From Celeribacter sp. PS-C1 (GTDB lineage: Bacteria; Pseudomonadota; Alphaproteobacteria; Rhodobacterales; Rhodobacteraceae): DNA of 64,000 nucleotides. Positions 51,807 to 60,510 of the stretch are shown here, in pieces. Positions within the stretch are counted from its first letter, which is position 1; each line of letters opens with the position of its first letter. Location of the stretch: the NCBI RefSeq assembly GCF_019429625.1, contig NZ_JAHXRW010000003.1, forward strand, positions 62,001 to 126,000, written 5' to 3'. The notes beneath the pieces are model-generated. The model was not told the origin of the DNA. It did no database searches and saw only the letters and a list, made by a program, of their open reading frames with translations. Made by a program: the position numbers and the translations under genes.

Positions 51807-53051
51807 ATGATGCACGACAACAGCAAACTTCCGGCCGAAGAGGTCCTCACCAGCACGGAGGGTCAGGACGGCCTACCGCGCTATTTCAGTAATGTCTTCG
51901 CGGTCGCCCAAGAGATGGCGCGCGGCCAGTTAGATTTTGCTCTGCCTGACGGGCGGGTGTTTCGCGCGAGCGGTCAAACACCAGGTCCCGTGGCACGCCT
52001 TGAGGTGAAAAGCGACGATGTCTTTGCGCGTCTCATTCGCGAGGGAGATCTGGGGTTTTGCGAGGATTATCTCGATGGTGGCTGGTCGACGCCGGATTTG
52101 ATGGCTTTCATGGACCTCTTGCATGCGGGCAATGACGACCTTTACGACGGCTTTCCCGGCATGGCCTTTGTGCGCGCCTATGAGCGGATGCGGCATTGGA
52201 TGAATTCCAACACCAAACGCCAAGCGAAAAAGAACATCTCCTATCACTATGATCTGGGCAATGAGTTCTATGGGCTGTGGCTCGATGACACGATGACTTA
52301 TTCCTCGGCGCTCTTCGAGACAGGGCAGGAGAGCCTTGAGGCGGCACAGATCGCGAAATACAAAAGCATGGTCGATGAGATGGGCGTGAAGCCCGGCGAT
52401 CATGTCTTGGAGATCGGCTGTGGCTGGGGCGGCTTTGCCGAATATGCGGCGGGCGAGCGCGGGCTCAAGGTTACGGGGCTGACCATTTCCGAGGAGCAGT
52501 TCAAATTCGCTGCCGAGCGCATTCAAAAGGCGGGGCTCTCGGAGCAGGTTCAACTCAAGCTGCAAGATTACCGCGACGAGACGGCGCAATATGACGGCAT
52601 CGCCTCAATCGAGATGTTCGAGGCGGTGGGCGAAAAATACTGGCCGGTGTATTTCGGCAAAATTCGCGAGTGCCTGAAGGCGGACGCGCAGGCGACGCTT
52701 CAGATCATCACGCTGCAGGACAAGCGCTTTGAGACCTATCGAAAAGGCGTCGATTTCATCCAGAAATATATCTTCCCGGGGGGTATGTTGCCCAGTCCGA
52801 CAGTGCTACGCGAAGAGATCGGCAAGTCCGGGCTTAAGACCGTGAAAAGCAAGGAGTTTGGCGAAAGCTATTCGATCACGCTGCGGCGTTGGTATGAGAC
52901 GTTCAACGCGAAATGGGATCAAATCGAAGCCATGGGTTTTGACGAGCGGTTTCGTCGGATGTGGAATTTCTATCTGACCTCTTGCGCCGCGACCTTTCAC
53001 GGGGGAAACTGTGACGTAACACAAATCACAATCGCCCACCCGAGCAGGTAA
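51807..53051 (+). CDS. Cyclopropane-fatty-acyl-phospholipid synthase family methyltransferase
   Basis: A 414 aa CFA-type protein that would add a methylene bridge to unsaturated acyl chains using SAM. It has ISYHYDLGNEFYGLWLDDTMTYSSALF, the SAM motif VLEIGCGWGGFAEYAAG (about residue 198), EMFEAVGEKYWPVYF and a C-terminal RRMWNFYLTSCAATFHGG block. The N-terminal domain (about 1-110) fits. The start has two adjacent ATG codons (51807 and 51810). It lies 3 bp before trgA, on the same strand. Confidence 0.9.
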   Translation: MMHDNSKLPAEEVLTSTEGQDGLPRYFSNVFAVAQEMARGQLDFALPDGRVFRASGQTPGPVARLEVKSDDVFARLIREGDLGFCEDYLDGGWSTPDLMAFMDLLHAGNDDLYDGFPGMAFVRAYERMRHWMNSNTKRQAKKNISYHYDLGNEFYGLWLDDTMTYSSALFETGQESLEAAQIAKYKSMVDEMGVKPGDHVLEIGCGWGGFAEYAAGERGLKVTGLTISEEQFKFAAERIQKAGLSEQVQLKLQDYRDETAQYDGIASIEMFEAVGEKYWPVYFGKIRECLKADAQATLQIITLQDKRFETYRKGVDFIQKYIFPGGMLPSPTVLREEIGKSGLKTVKSKEFGESYSITLRRWYETFNAKWDQIEAMGFDERFRRMWNFYLTSCAATFHGGNCDVTQITIAHPSR

Positions 53052-53053
53052 AC

Positions 53054-53494
53054 ATGCCCACAGCCGCAAAACTCGTTGCCGCCATTTGGTTCGCCCTTTT
53101 GGCCTGGTTCGCCGCAGAACTTGCTAAGAATTACCTGCCTGAAGGCACACGCTACGGTCTCATGACCTATATCGCCGGTTTTTTCGGCCTTTTGACCGGC
53201 TGGGTGTTCTTAGGCAAACGTGCGGGCGACACGATGGCGGCGGCCTATAGCTACGGGTTTTCGTCCTCGGTGATCCTGACTTTCTGGTCGGTGTTTTATT
53301 TCGCCTTCGAGACCATGATCCATCGCTCGCTCGATAAACGCTATCGCGGCCCGACAGAGGCGTTGATGTCGATGGTCGATCTGATGCGCGAATACGTCAT
53401 GTATGTGCTGAAACCGGATGTGCTGTTCATCCTGATCGTCGGAGGGTTCTTTGGCGGATGGCTGACGGAAAAGGCCGCGCGCAAATGGGCGTGA
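53054..53494 (+). CDS. trgA: TrgA family membrane protein (tellurite-resistance locus)
   Basis: A 146 aa protein with four predicted helices: AKLVAAIWFALLAWFAAEL, YGLMTYIAGFFGLLTGWVFLG, SSSVILTFWSVFYFAFE and VLFILIVGGFFGGWL. It resembles TrgA, found in the R. sphaeroides locus giving high tellurite resistance. The molecular role is unknown. It lies 2 bp after the CFA-type gene and overlaps trgB by 10 bp. Confidence 0.82.
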   Translation: MPTAAKLVAAIWFALLAWFAAELAKNYLPEGTRYGLMTYIAGFFGLLTGWVFLGKRAGDTMAAAYSYGFSSSVILTFWSVFYFAFETMIHRSLDKRYRGPTEALMSMVDLMREYVMYVLKPDVLFILIVGGFFGGWLTEKAARKWA

Positions 53495-54351
53495 GTGATC
53501 CTTTCGGGCCATTGAGCCGACGCTATGCGCCCGATCAAATCGACTTTCTGCGTGAGGTTCTGGACGGCGACGAGCCATTCCTGTCTCCTGAATTCATTAC
53601 GGCTGCGGCGCATGAGGTGGTTCATTATCACGGCGAGCGCAGCGTTGAAGAATTGCGTCCGCTACGTCCGATGATCTTCACCCGCGCCTGGGCAAGACTG
53701 ACAGCGGAGGCGGGTGGCCGGCCGCGCGCGCCTCAGCGTGTCGATATGACCCGCGATGACGTAACATCTCTGCGTCGAGAGATCCCTTATAGCTTTTTCT
53801 TCGCCCTTGATGATCGCACCATCAAGCATCGGCATTTCGACGGTTCTGAGTCCAACGACATGACCCGCGCGGCTTTTTTGATGGCCGATGCGGTCACGGT
53901 GCTGCCCTATGATCCGGTGCGCGACCGTGTTCTGGTGATCGAACAGTTTCGCTTTGGCCCGTTTGCGCGGGGCGACAAACGTCCGTGGATGTTGGAGCCC
54001 ATCGCGGGGCGTGTGGATGCGGGCGAGGGACCCGAGGCCACGGCCCGGCGTGAGGGCGAGGAAGAAGCCGGTGTCACGATTGGCGCGCTTCATAAGATCG
54101 CGGAATACTACCCGTCCTCAGGGGCGATCACCGAATATGTCACATCTTACATCGGGATTGCCGACTTGCCGGACGGCATCACCCAAACCGGCGGCGGACT
54201 TGATCATGAGCACGAGGACATTGCGTCCTATCTCATGTCCTTCGACGATCTGATGGCGATGTGTGACGCGGGCCAGCTCGATGTCGGCCCGCTCTATATG
54301 TCAGCGCTTTGGCTTGCGCGTCACAGGGAAAAGATCAGAGCGCACGGGTGA
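53485..54351 (+). CDS. trgB: TrgB-like Nudix hydrolase (ADP-ribose pyrophosphatase type)
   Basis: A 288 aa protein. The C-terminal Nudix domain (about 120-285) carries the Nudix box GRVDAGEGPEATARREGEEEAGV, which fulfils G-x5-E-x7-RE-x2-EE-x-G. The preceding YDPVRDRVLVIEQFRFGPF is as in ADP-sugar pyrophosphatases. The N-terminal 110 residues are of a gamma-glutamylcyclotransferase-like or unknown kind. In R. sphaeroides trgB neighbours trgA and both contribute to tellurite tolerance. The start ATG at 53485 overlaps trgA by 10 bp. Confidence 0.85.
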   Translation: MGVSDPFGPLSRRYAPDQIDFLREVLDGDEPFLSPEFITAAAHEVVHYHGERSVEELRPLRPMIFTRAWARLTAEAGGRPRAPQRVDMTRDDVTSLRREIPYSFFFALDDRTIKHRHFDGSESNDMTRAAFLMADAVTVLPYDPVRDRVLVIEQFRFGPFARGDKRPWMLEPIAGRVDAGEGPEATARREGEEEAGVTIGALHKIAEYYPSSGAITEYVTSYIGIADLPDGITQTGGGLDHEHEDIASYLMSFDDLMAMCDAGQLDVGPLYMSALWLARHREKIRAHG

Positions 54352-54358
54352 GGGCGGT

Positions 54359-55588
54359 TCAGCCGCGCTCTTTCGACTGCATCCATAGCCAGATCAACGC
54401 CCCGCCCGCCAATGTCAGGAAGGGCACCATGGCGAGGTTCACCGCCGCCCAGCCGTCTTGCGCGGAGCCGCCGGAACAGTTCATCAAACCGCCCGAGGCC
54501 AGTGACGCCATGGTGACGCCACCGAAGACGATCAGGTCGTTCATGCCCTGAACACGGCCCCGTTCAGACGGCGTGTGCGCCGACGACAGCATTGCAGTTG
54601 CACCGATAAAGCCAAAGTTCCAGCCGATGCCCAAGAGGATCAGCGCGACGAAGAAGTTTTCAAGATCAACGCCGATCATGCCGGTGATGCCTGCGCAGGC
54701 GAGGATGACGAGCCCTGTTGCCATGATACGCTCGACCCCGAATTTCGAGATCAGGAAACCGGTGAAGAAGGACGGGATGAACATCGCCAAGACGTGCGCG
54801 GAGACCACATCGGCGGCGGTGTTTTGTTCGAACCCACAGCCCACGACTGCGAGGGGCGTTGAGGTCATGACGAGGTTCATCAACGCATAAGAGACCATAG
54901 CGACGATGATCGCCACCGCCACGCGCGGGGTTTTCAACAGCTCCATCCGCGAGCGCCCGATCAGATGATCATGGGTCGAGACCGGTGGTTTTGGGATGTC
55001 GAGAAAGAGAAACAACAACGACCCCACGAGGTTGATCACGATCACCGCCAGATAGGTGCCCAAGAATGGCACGACCATGGCTTGCGACGTCACTTTGACA
55101 AGCTGCGGCCCGATGATGGCCGACGCCAGACCGCCCGCCAAGACGTAGGAAATTGCCTTGGGTTTGAAGGCGTCATCAGCGGTGTCGGTGGCGGCGAAAC
55201 GGAAGAACCCTTGCGACGATTGGTAGACGCCGGTGAAGAGGCCGCCCAAAACGAACAGCCAGAAATTCTGCTGCATCAAGGCAAAGGCGCCGATCCCTGC
55301 ACCAACGGTCCCCGCGCCCGTGCCGATCCAGAAGCCCACACGACGGCCGTATTTTTGCATCGCACCCGACAAAGGCGTGGCGGCCAGCATGGAGCCCAGA
55401 ACGGTTGCGGAAATTGGCAGCGTGGCAAAGCAAAGGTTCGCGGCCAGAGATTGCCCGGCGAGCCCGGCGATGGTGAAAATCATCGACATTTGCGCGCCCA
55501 GGAAAGCCTGCGCCATGACGAGGATCATCACGTTGCGGCGGGCCTTGGACATGTCCGGCGTGGGCTGCGTTTGGGAAATATCGCTCAT
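54359..55588 (-). CDS. Major facilitator superfamily transporter
   Basis: A 409 aa protein with 12 predicted helices and MFS motifs: GAMQKYGRRVGFWIG between helices 2 and 3, and a second ERGRVQGMNDL-like loop late in the protein. The central loop (about 195-215) is hydrophilic. The substrate is unknown. It is convergent with trgB and the end-to-end gap is only 7 bp. Confidence 0.88.
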   Translation of the reverse strand: MSDISQTQPTPDMSKARRNVMILVMAQAFLGAQMSMIFTIAGLAGQSLAANLCFATLPISATVLGSMLAATPLSGAMQKYGRRVGFWIGTGAGTVGAGIGAFALMQQNFWLFVLGGLFTGVYQSSQGFFRFAATDTADDAFKPKAISYVLAGGLASAIIGPQLVKVTSQAMVVPFLGTYLAVIVINLVGSLLFLFLDIPKPPVSTHDHLIGRSRMELLKTPRVAVAIIVAMVSYALMNLVMTSTPLAVVGCGFEQNTAADVVSAHVLAMFIPSFFTGFLISKFGVERIMATGLVILACAGITGMIGVDLENFFVALILLGIGWNFGFIGATAMLSSAHTPSERGRVQGMNDLIVFGGVTMASLASGGLMNCSGGSAQDGWAAVNLAMVPFLTLAGGALIWLWMQSKERG

Positions 55589-55718
55589 CGGGATCTCGTG
55601 CGCATTTTTGAATGTGTCGCATAGCGTTTAACGACAGAGGCGCGTTCTGAGAACCCGCGTTCTTGAGGACTGCATGTGCAAAAACGTCTCACGCGATGAA
55701 ATGCTGTGGGGAAGGGGC

Positions 55719-56573
55719 TTAGCCTTCTTGCGCAGGTTTGCCGCGTTTCAACGGGTCGAGATCGCGCGGCGCCTCGCCCCGCATGAGCGCCTGCCAGTCC
55801 AAAACCTGCCGCATCAAGACGGCGCGCCCGATACAAATGATCGCAGGCGGCTCCATTGCGGCTTTGGCGATGTCCTCGACCATGGCGCCCAGCGTGGTTT
55901 CAATCACTCTCTGATCCGGTGTCGTCGCCTGAGAGACCACCGCGACGGGTTCGTCCTCGGGGCGACCTGCGGCCAAGAGACCGGCCTGAATGGTGGGCGC
56001 GTGTTTCATGCCCATGTAAATCACCAAAACCCCCGCCGCACGGCCCATGGCGGCCCAATCGAGCTGGGTCGCGGCACCGGTCTTGTCGTGGCCAGTGACA
56101 AAGGTGACGGATTGGTTCACGTCGCGATGCGTGACGGGGATGCCGGCATAGGCCAGCCCCCCTATGCCTGCCGAGATGCCCGGAATGATGCGCACCGGCA
56201 CGCCGTGTTGAATGAGGGTCTGCGCCTCTTCGCCGCCGCGTCCAAAGACAAAAGGATCGCCGCCTTTGAGGCGCAACACCCGCTTTCCGGCCTTGGCCAA
56301 CTCTACGAGCTGCAGCGAGATATCCGCCTGTTTCGCCGAAGGTTTGCCGCCGCGTTTTCCGGCATAGAGCATCTCTGTTTCAGGCCCGGCCCAACTCAGG
56401 ATGTCTTTGGACACCAGCGCATCATAGACGATCACATCGGCCTCTTTGAGTGCGTGCACTGCATGCAGCGTCATCAGCCCCGGATCACCCGGACCCGCAC
56501 CGCAAAGCCAAACCCAGCCGGGTTCTAATGTGGGCCAGTCGCCAGAGGGCAGGGTGAGGGTCGAATCTGTCAT
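55719..56573 (-). CDS. cobA: Uroporphyrinogen-III C-methyltransferase
   Basis: SAM-dependent methylation of uroporphyrinogen III at C2 and C7 to precorrin-2, the entry to cobalamin and siroheme. The 284 aa protein has CGAGPGDPGLMTLHAVHAL (about 28-46), VIVYDALVS, the KRGGKPSAKQADISLQLVELAKAGKRVLRLKGGDPFVFGRGGEEA run and the late YMGM. An upstream frame to 56783 overlaps the divergent cobK, so the ATG at 56573 is preferred. There is no CysG dehydrogenase part. No cobalamin riboswitch was recognised upstream. Confidence 0.95.
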   Translation of the reverse strand: MTDSTLTLPSGDWPTLEPGWVWLCGAGPGDPGLMTLHAVHALKEADVIVYDALVSKDILSWAGPETEMLYAGKRGGKPSAKQADISLQLVELAKAGKRVLRLKGGDPFVFGRGGEEAQTLIQHGVPVRIIPGISAGIGGLAYAGIPVTHRDVNQSVTFVTGHDKTGAATQLDWAAMGRAAGVLVIYMGMKHAPTIQAGLLAAGRPEDEPVAVVSQATTPDQRVIETTLGAMVEDIAKAAMEPPAIICIGRAVLMRQVLDWQALMRGEAPRDLDPLKRGKPAQEG

Positions 56574-56745
56574 GCTTTCTTTATGGCGCAGAGCCTTGCT
56601 TCGCGAAAGCGGCTTTCTAAAAGACGTAGTGGAGAAGAGTGCATGCAAAAGAAGCAGCCCGAAACTTGTGCAAACGAAATCCCTGGGGCTGACAAACGCC
56701 TGCAGATCGCGCATGACTGCGAGGAGTTTTTGAGGGAATGCACAA

Positions 56746-57351
56746 ATGATCTTACTTTTGGCTGGCACGATTGAGGCGCGCAATCTGGCGGATCATCTGC
56801 GCGAGGCCAGCATCAAGGCACTGGTGCGAATGCCCGATGAGACGGAGCCGCTGACGGCGACGCTCACGCGCGAAGAGGTTTCCGCTGTGATCGACGCAAG
56901 CCCCGCCTGTTCCGATCTGACGGCGGAAAGCTATGCGCTCTGCGAGGCACGAGGACTGCCGTATCTGCGGTTCGAACGGGCGGCGTTGCGCTCGCGTCCC
57001 GGTGATATGTGGCAGGCGGTTTCCGAGGCAGGTGAACTTGCGGCGCTGATCCCAGAGGGCGCGCGGATTACCTGTTCTGAACCACTCTTGCGGGATCGGA
57101 TCGCGGCGGATCTGCCGGGTCGTGAATTGTCCATTTTGTCGGGGGATATGCTGGGTGAGCAGCCGACAGATTGGCTCGTGGTTTTTGGCACCGAAAGCCA
57201 TCGCGGGCTTCTGGACAATGCGCGGGAGCGCGCGGTCAAGGTTGCCTTCCTGAGCTGTCCGCCGCCGTTGGGTGCCACCCGACGCGAACATCTTTTGGAC
57301 GCGTTGGAATGGGCCGAGAGCCACGCCATTGCCTCCGGCGGAATGGTGTGA
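56746..57351 (+). CDS. cobK: Precorrin-6A reductase-like protein (CobK family)
   Basis: CobK/CbiJ reduces the macrocycle of precorrin-6A with NADPH. The frame starts MILLLAGTIEARNLADHLREA, a fair match to the dinucleotide-binding start LGGT-EA-LA. The protein is 201 aa, shorter than the usual 240-260, and the canonical DATHPFA block is replaced by a weaker DASPACSDLTAES. It may be a divergent or shortened enzyme. It is divergent from cobA and overlaps the next gene by 4 bp. Confidence 0.7.
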   Translation: MILLLAGTIEARNLADHLREASIKALVRMPDETEPLTATLTREEVSAVIDASPACSDLTAESYALCEARGLPYLRFERAALRSRPGDMWQAVSEAGELAALIPEGARITCSEPLLRDRIAADLPGRELSILSGDMLGEQPTDWLVVFGTESHRGLLDNARERAVKVAFLSCPPPLGATRREHLLDALEWAESHAIASGGMV

Positions 57352-57977
57352 AGGCGCGGATCATCACCTGTGACGCCGATGTGGCGGAAGGCGCGGCGCA
57401 TCTGGCCGCAACAGACACGCGCTTTGCCGAGGCGCTGCGTCTCACCGGACCTTTGCCTTTGAGGCGCCGCAAAGACGGGTTTGAGGAACTTCTGGCCGCT
57501 ATCGTCAGCCAGCAAATCTCGGTCGCCGCTGCGAATGGTATATGGCGCCGGATGAAAGCCGCGAAGCTCACCGGTCCGCGCAAGGTGCGTTGGGCCACAG
57601 AAGACGATCTGCGTGCCTGCAGTCTATCTCGGCAAAAGGTGCGCTATGCCAAAGCGTTGGCCGAGGCCCGAATTGACTACCGCGCACTCAGAGAGGCGCC
57701 GACAGAGGAGGTTGTCGCAACTCTCACGCAAGTGCCCGGAATCGGCATCTGGACAGCGGAAATCTACGCGATGTTCTCGCTGGGCCATGCCGATGTCTTC
57801 GCGCCCGGCGATCTGGCGCTGCAAGAGGGCGCGCGCCTGTTGTTCGATCTGCCAGAGCGTCCAAAAGAGCGCGCCTTACGGCAGATGGCCGAAGAGTGGT
57901 CGCCGTGGAGAGCGGTTGCGGCACGCACGCTTTGGGCCTACTACCGTGTGGCAAAGCAACGCGAAGGGGTGCGCTGA
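57348..57977 (+). CDS. DNA-3-methyladenine glycosylase II (AlkA-like)
   Basis: A 209 aa base-excision repair enzyme of the HhH-GPD superfamily that removes alkylated bases. It has AIVSQQISVAAANGIWRRM, the helix-hairpin-helix VPGIGIWTAEIYAMFSLGHADVFAPGDLALQ with the catalytic Asp of the GD pair, and the late WSPWRAVAARTLWAYY. The start is the GTG at 57348, which overlaps the cobK stop. The AlkA N-terminal domain is missing, as in bacterial short forms. The gene ends 3 bp before the esterase gene. Confidence 0.9.
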   Translation: MKARIITCDADVAEGAAHLAATDTRFAEALRLTGPLPLRRRKDGFEELLAAIVSQQISVAAANGIWRRMKAAKLTGPRKVRWATEDDLRACSLSRQKVRYAKALAEARIDYRALREAPTEEVVATLTQVPGIGIWTAEIYAMFSLGHADVFAPGDLALQEGARLLFDLPERPKERALRQMAEEWSPWRAVAARTLWAYYRVAKQREGVR

Positions 57978-57980
57978 ATC

Positions 57981-58649
57981 ATGTCCGAACTGACTAACCA
58001 CAAGCGTGACAGCCTGTCGGGCCGCACGAACTCTGCCGTGATTTTCCTGCATGGCTATGGCGCCGACGCCAACGATCTGTTGGGGCTGGCCGATCCTCTG
58101 TCCGAACATATGCCCGACACGATGTTCTTTGCGCCTGATGCGCCCGAACGCTGCATCGGCAATCCGATGGGTTTCCAATGGTTTCCGATCCCTTGGATCG
58201 ACGGCTCGAGCGAGGAAGAGGCCCGCGCAGGCATGCTTCGCGCCGTCGACGAGCTGAATGATTATCTCGACACCATCATGGTCGATTACGGGTTCGAAGC
58301 CGATCAGGTTGCGCTTTTGGGATTCTCGCAGGGCACGATGATGTCGCTGCACGTCGCGCCGCGCCGTGAGGAGGCCGTGTCCTGTGTCGTCGGTTTCTCG
58401 GGACGCATTCTTGAACCCGAAATGCTTGAAGACGAGATGCAGGTGAAAATGCCGGTGCTCTTGATCCATGGCGACGAAGATCAGGTGGTGCCGCCGCAAT
58501 CACTGCCCGAAGCCGGTCAGGCGCTTCAGGCGGCAGGTTTTGAGACCTACGCCCATATCATGCGCGGCACCGGCCACGGGATTTCGCCCGATGGTTTGGG
58601 GGTCGCCTTGGCGTTTCTGCGCAAAAATCTCGGCTACGAAGAAGCCTGA
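57981..58649 (+). CDS. Phospholipase/carboxylesterase family alpha/beta hydrolase
   Basis: A 222 aa serine hydrolase of the YpfH/acyl-protein-thioesterase group. The oxyanion-hole region is VIFLHGYGADANDL (about residue 18), the nucleophile elbow GFSQGTMM (about 115) with Ser117, Asp in LLIHGDEDQVVPP (about 168) and His in MRGTGHGISPDG (about 200). The natural substrate is unknown. A terminator-like hairpin follows at 58664-58714. Confidence 0.9.
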   Translation: MSELTNHKRDSLSGRTNSAVIFLHGYGADANDLLGLADPLSEHMPDTMFFAPDAPERCIGNPMGFQWFPIPWIDGSSEEEARAGMLRAVDELNDYLDTIMVDYGFEADQVALLGFSQGTMMSLHVAPRREEAVSCVVGFSGRILEPEMLEDEMQVKMPVLLIHGDEDQVVPPQSLPEAGQALQAAGFETYAHIMRGTGHGISPDGLGVALAFLRKNLGYEEA

Positions 58650-58663
58650 CATAAGGGAAAATT

Positions 58664-58714
58664 GCGGGGTCAATTAAGAATTTTGGCAAAAATTAGGCAA
58701 GACCCCGCTTTTTT
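58664..58714 (+). terminator. Terminator after the esterase gene
   Basis: Stem GCGGGGTC (58664-58671) with GACCCCGC (58701-58708) and six T residues (58709-58714). The loop of 29 bases is AT-rich. Confidence 0.8.
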
Positions 58715-58737
58715 GCGCAAAGGCCCTCGCAATCCCC

Positions 58738-58766
58738 TTGACCGCCGGCTTTGGAGTGTTACCTAA
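58738..58766 (+). promoter_or_regulatory. Candidate promoter before the small membrane peptide gene
   Basis: -35 TTGACC (58738-58743), 17-bp spacer, -10 ACCTAA (58761-58766, partial match). It lies between the esterase terminator and the GGAGGG ribosome site. Confidence 0.4.
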
Positions 58767-58793
58767 TTTACATATAGTTTGGAGGGATGACCC

Positions 58794-58928
58794 ATGGACA
58801 TGATCGTGACGACCGCAATCGCCTTTGCTGCAATTGGTGTCATGGTGAGCTATGCCCTCTTCTCAGCTCCGTCTGAGCAACGTCTTCCTATCCGCATCCG
58901 TGTTGAGGACCGCCGCAAGCGCCGCTAA
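58794..58928 (+). CDS. Candidate small membrane peptide with a basic tail, overlapping the ABC-F start
   Basis: A 44-codon frame from ATG at 58794 with a strong GGAGGG site: a hydrophobic helix (about 5-23, MDMIVTTAIAFAAIGVMVSYALF) and a basic tail ending IRIRVEDRRKRR. It has its own promoter candidate and terminator-insulated start. Its last 77 bp overlap, in another frame, the N-terminus predicted for the ABC-F gene. I found no family for it. The strong ribosome site argues that it is real. Confidence 0.55.
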   Translation: MDMIVTTAIAFAAIGVMVSYALFSAPSEQRLPIRIRVEDRRKRR

Positions 58929-60510
58929 TGCGCCTGGTTCCAACGGATTATCTGGACAAGCTGCTGGCTTTGACCTGACCTTGGGGTCGGGATTGACGGG
59001 TCTTGTCGGGCGGAACGGCTCGGGGAAATCCACGCTTTTAAAATTCATTGCGGGTCGTCTCTCTGAGAAACGTAGTGGTCCACCTTTGATTTCAGGTGAC
59101 GTTATCCGATCTGGTGCCGTACGCTTGTTGGATCAGACGCCCGATCCCACTATGACGCTCAGCGATCTCTTTGAAGCGACCGAGGCATTGGCCGATCTGC
59201 GCCGCGCGCAAAGAGGCGAGGCCACATATGGTCCGTTTGAGGCGGTTGATTGGGGGCTGGAGGATCGCATTCGCGCTCAGTTGGACCGCTTTGGCCTACC
59301 GGATTTGGCGCTTGACCGGAGTGTTGGAACGCTTTCGGGCGGACAGCAATTGCGGGCCGCATTGGCCGCGCTGTTTTTTGATCCGCCAGTTTCTGCCCCG
59401 CCTGAAATTTTGCTGTTGGACGAGCCAACCAATGCGCTTGATCTGGATGCCCGCGAGGCGCTCATTTCAGCACTGACGCAGCATAAGGGGCTGATCCTGA
59501 TCGCGAGCCATGACCGTGCACTGCTAGAACATATGGACCGGATCGTGGCGCTGGAGCCGGATGGCTCTGTCTCGGTGACGGGCGGTGGTTGGTCGGCCTA
59601 TTCGCAAGCCCGTGAGGCCGAGCTAACACGTCTGACGCAGGCCTTGGGGCGGGCTGAGCGCGATCTGAAGCAGCAGAAATCCCACGCCCACGAAGCCCAA
59701 GTCCGCCAAGACCGTCGCGCGCGGCAGGGAAAACGGCTGCGCGATGGGTCGCAATCGAAGATGTTGCTCGATAAGGCCAAGGAAGGTGCAGAACGAAGTT
59801 CCTGCGGGCGCCTGCGCGCAGAAGAGCGACGGGCCAGCGGACTCGTTGAGCGGCGCGACGCCATGTTGCAGAGGGTCGAAGCGATGACCCCGGTGAGGAT
59901 GGGCTTTCCAGCTGTGAACTTGCCCGCGTCTAAGGTGGTGCTGGAGCTCGATGAGGCGTGCTTTGTTGCGGGCGCTCACCGGATCGGCCCGCTCAGTTTC
60001 TCTATCACCGGGCCGGAGCGGGTTTGGCTTAAAGGGCCGAACGGTTCCGGGAAATCGACGCTGTTGCGTGGGATTTCAGGGGAGATCGCACCCGTTGCGG
60101 GGCAGGTTTTACGCCAGACAGAGTTGATGCGTCTGGATCAATCCGGGGGATTACAAGGAGCTGGGACGCTTTTGGAGGTGGCACAAGATGAGCACCCTGA
60201 ACTCACCTCTGCCGATATTCGTGCAACCCTTGCGCGCGCCGGGTTTAGAGGGGATGCCGCAGAAAAACCGGCCAATGCTCTTTCAGGCGGCGAACGGCTG
60301 CGCGCCGCGATTGCATTAATGGGCGCGCGCGATGATCCTGCGCCGCTTTTACTCTTGGATGAACCGAGTAATCACCTTGATCTCGACGCCATTGAAGCGC
60401 TGGAAGCAGGCCTGTCGACTTGGGGAGGCGCGATGATTTTGGTGTCGCACGATCCGTCTTTTGTTCAAAATTTGGGGTCTTTTCGCGAAATTGCGCTAGA
60501 TATTGCCTAA
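58852..60510 (+). CDS. ABC-F family ATPase (second copy in the window)
   Basis: Two nucleotide-binding domains without membrane segments: Walker A GRNGSGKSTLL (about residue 53) and GPNGSGKSTLL (about 400); signature LSGGQQLR and LSGGERLR; DEPTNALDLD and DEPSNHLDLD. The 552 aa protein starts MPSSQLRLSNVFLSASVL, which is like the MPSS-L-LSN start of related proteins. The stretch from there to FDLTLGSGLTGLVG is some 12 residues longer than usual. The true start may lie downstream (GTG at 58900 or TTG at 58903). It is a likely translation factor or resistance protein. Confidence 0.82.
   Translation: MPSSQLRLSNVFLSASVLRTAASAANAPGSNGLSGQAAGFDLTLGSGLTGLVGRNGSGKSTLLKFIAGRLSEKRSGPPLISGDVIRSGAVRLLDQTPDPTMTLSDLFEATEALADLRRAQRGEATYGPFEAVDWGLEDRIRAQLDRFGLPDLALDRSVGTLSGGQQLRAALAALFFDPPVSAPPEILLLDEPTNALDLDAREALISALTQHKGLILIASHDRALLEHMDRIVALEPDGSVSVTGGGWSAYSQAREAELTRLTQALGRAERDLKQQKSHAHEAQVRQDRRARQGKRLRDGSQSKMLLDKAKEGAERSSCGRLRAEERRASGLVERRDAMLQRVEAMTPVRMGFPAVNLPASKVVLELDEACFVAGAHRIGPLSFSITGPERVWLKGPNGSGKSTLLRGISGEIAPVAGQVLRQTELMRLDQSGGLQGAGTLLEVAQDEHPELTSADIRATLARAGFRGDAAEKPANALSGGERLRAAIALMGARDDPAPLLLLDEPSNHLDLDAIEALEAGLSTWGGAMILVSHDPSFVQNLGSFREIALDIA

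Noticed and set aside
56574-56745. Cobalamin riboswitch between cobA and cobK
   Set aside because: The 172-bp gap is too short and shows no B12-box-like sequence.
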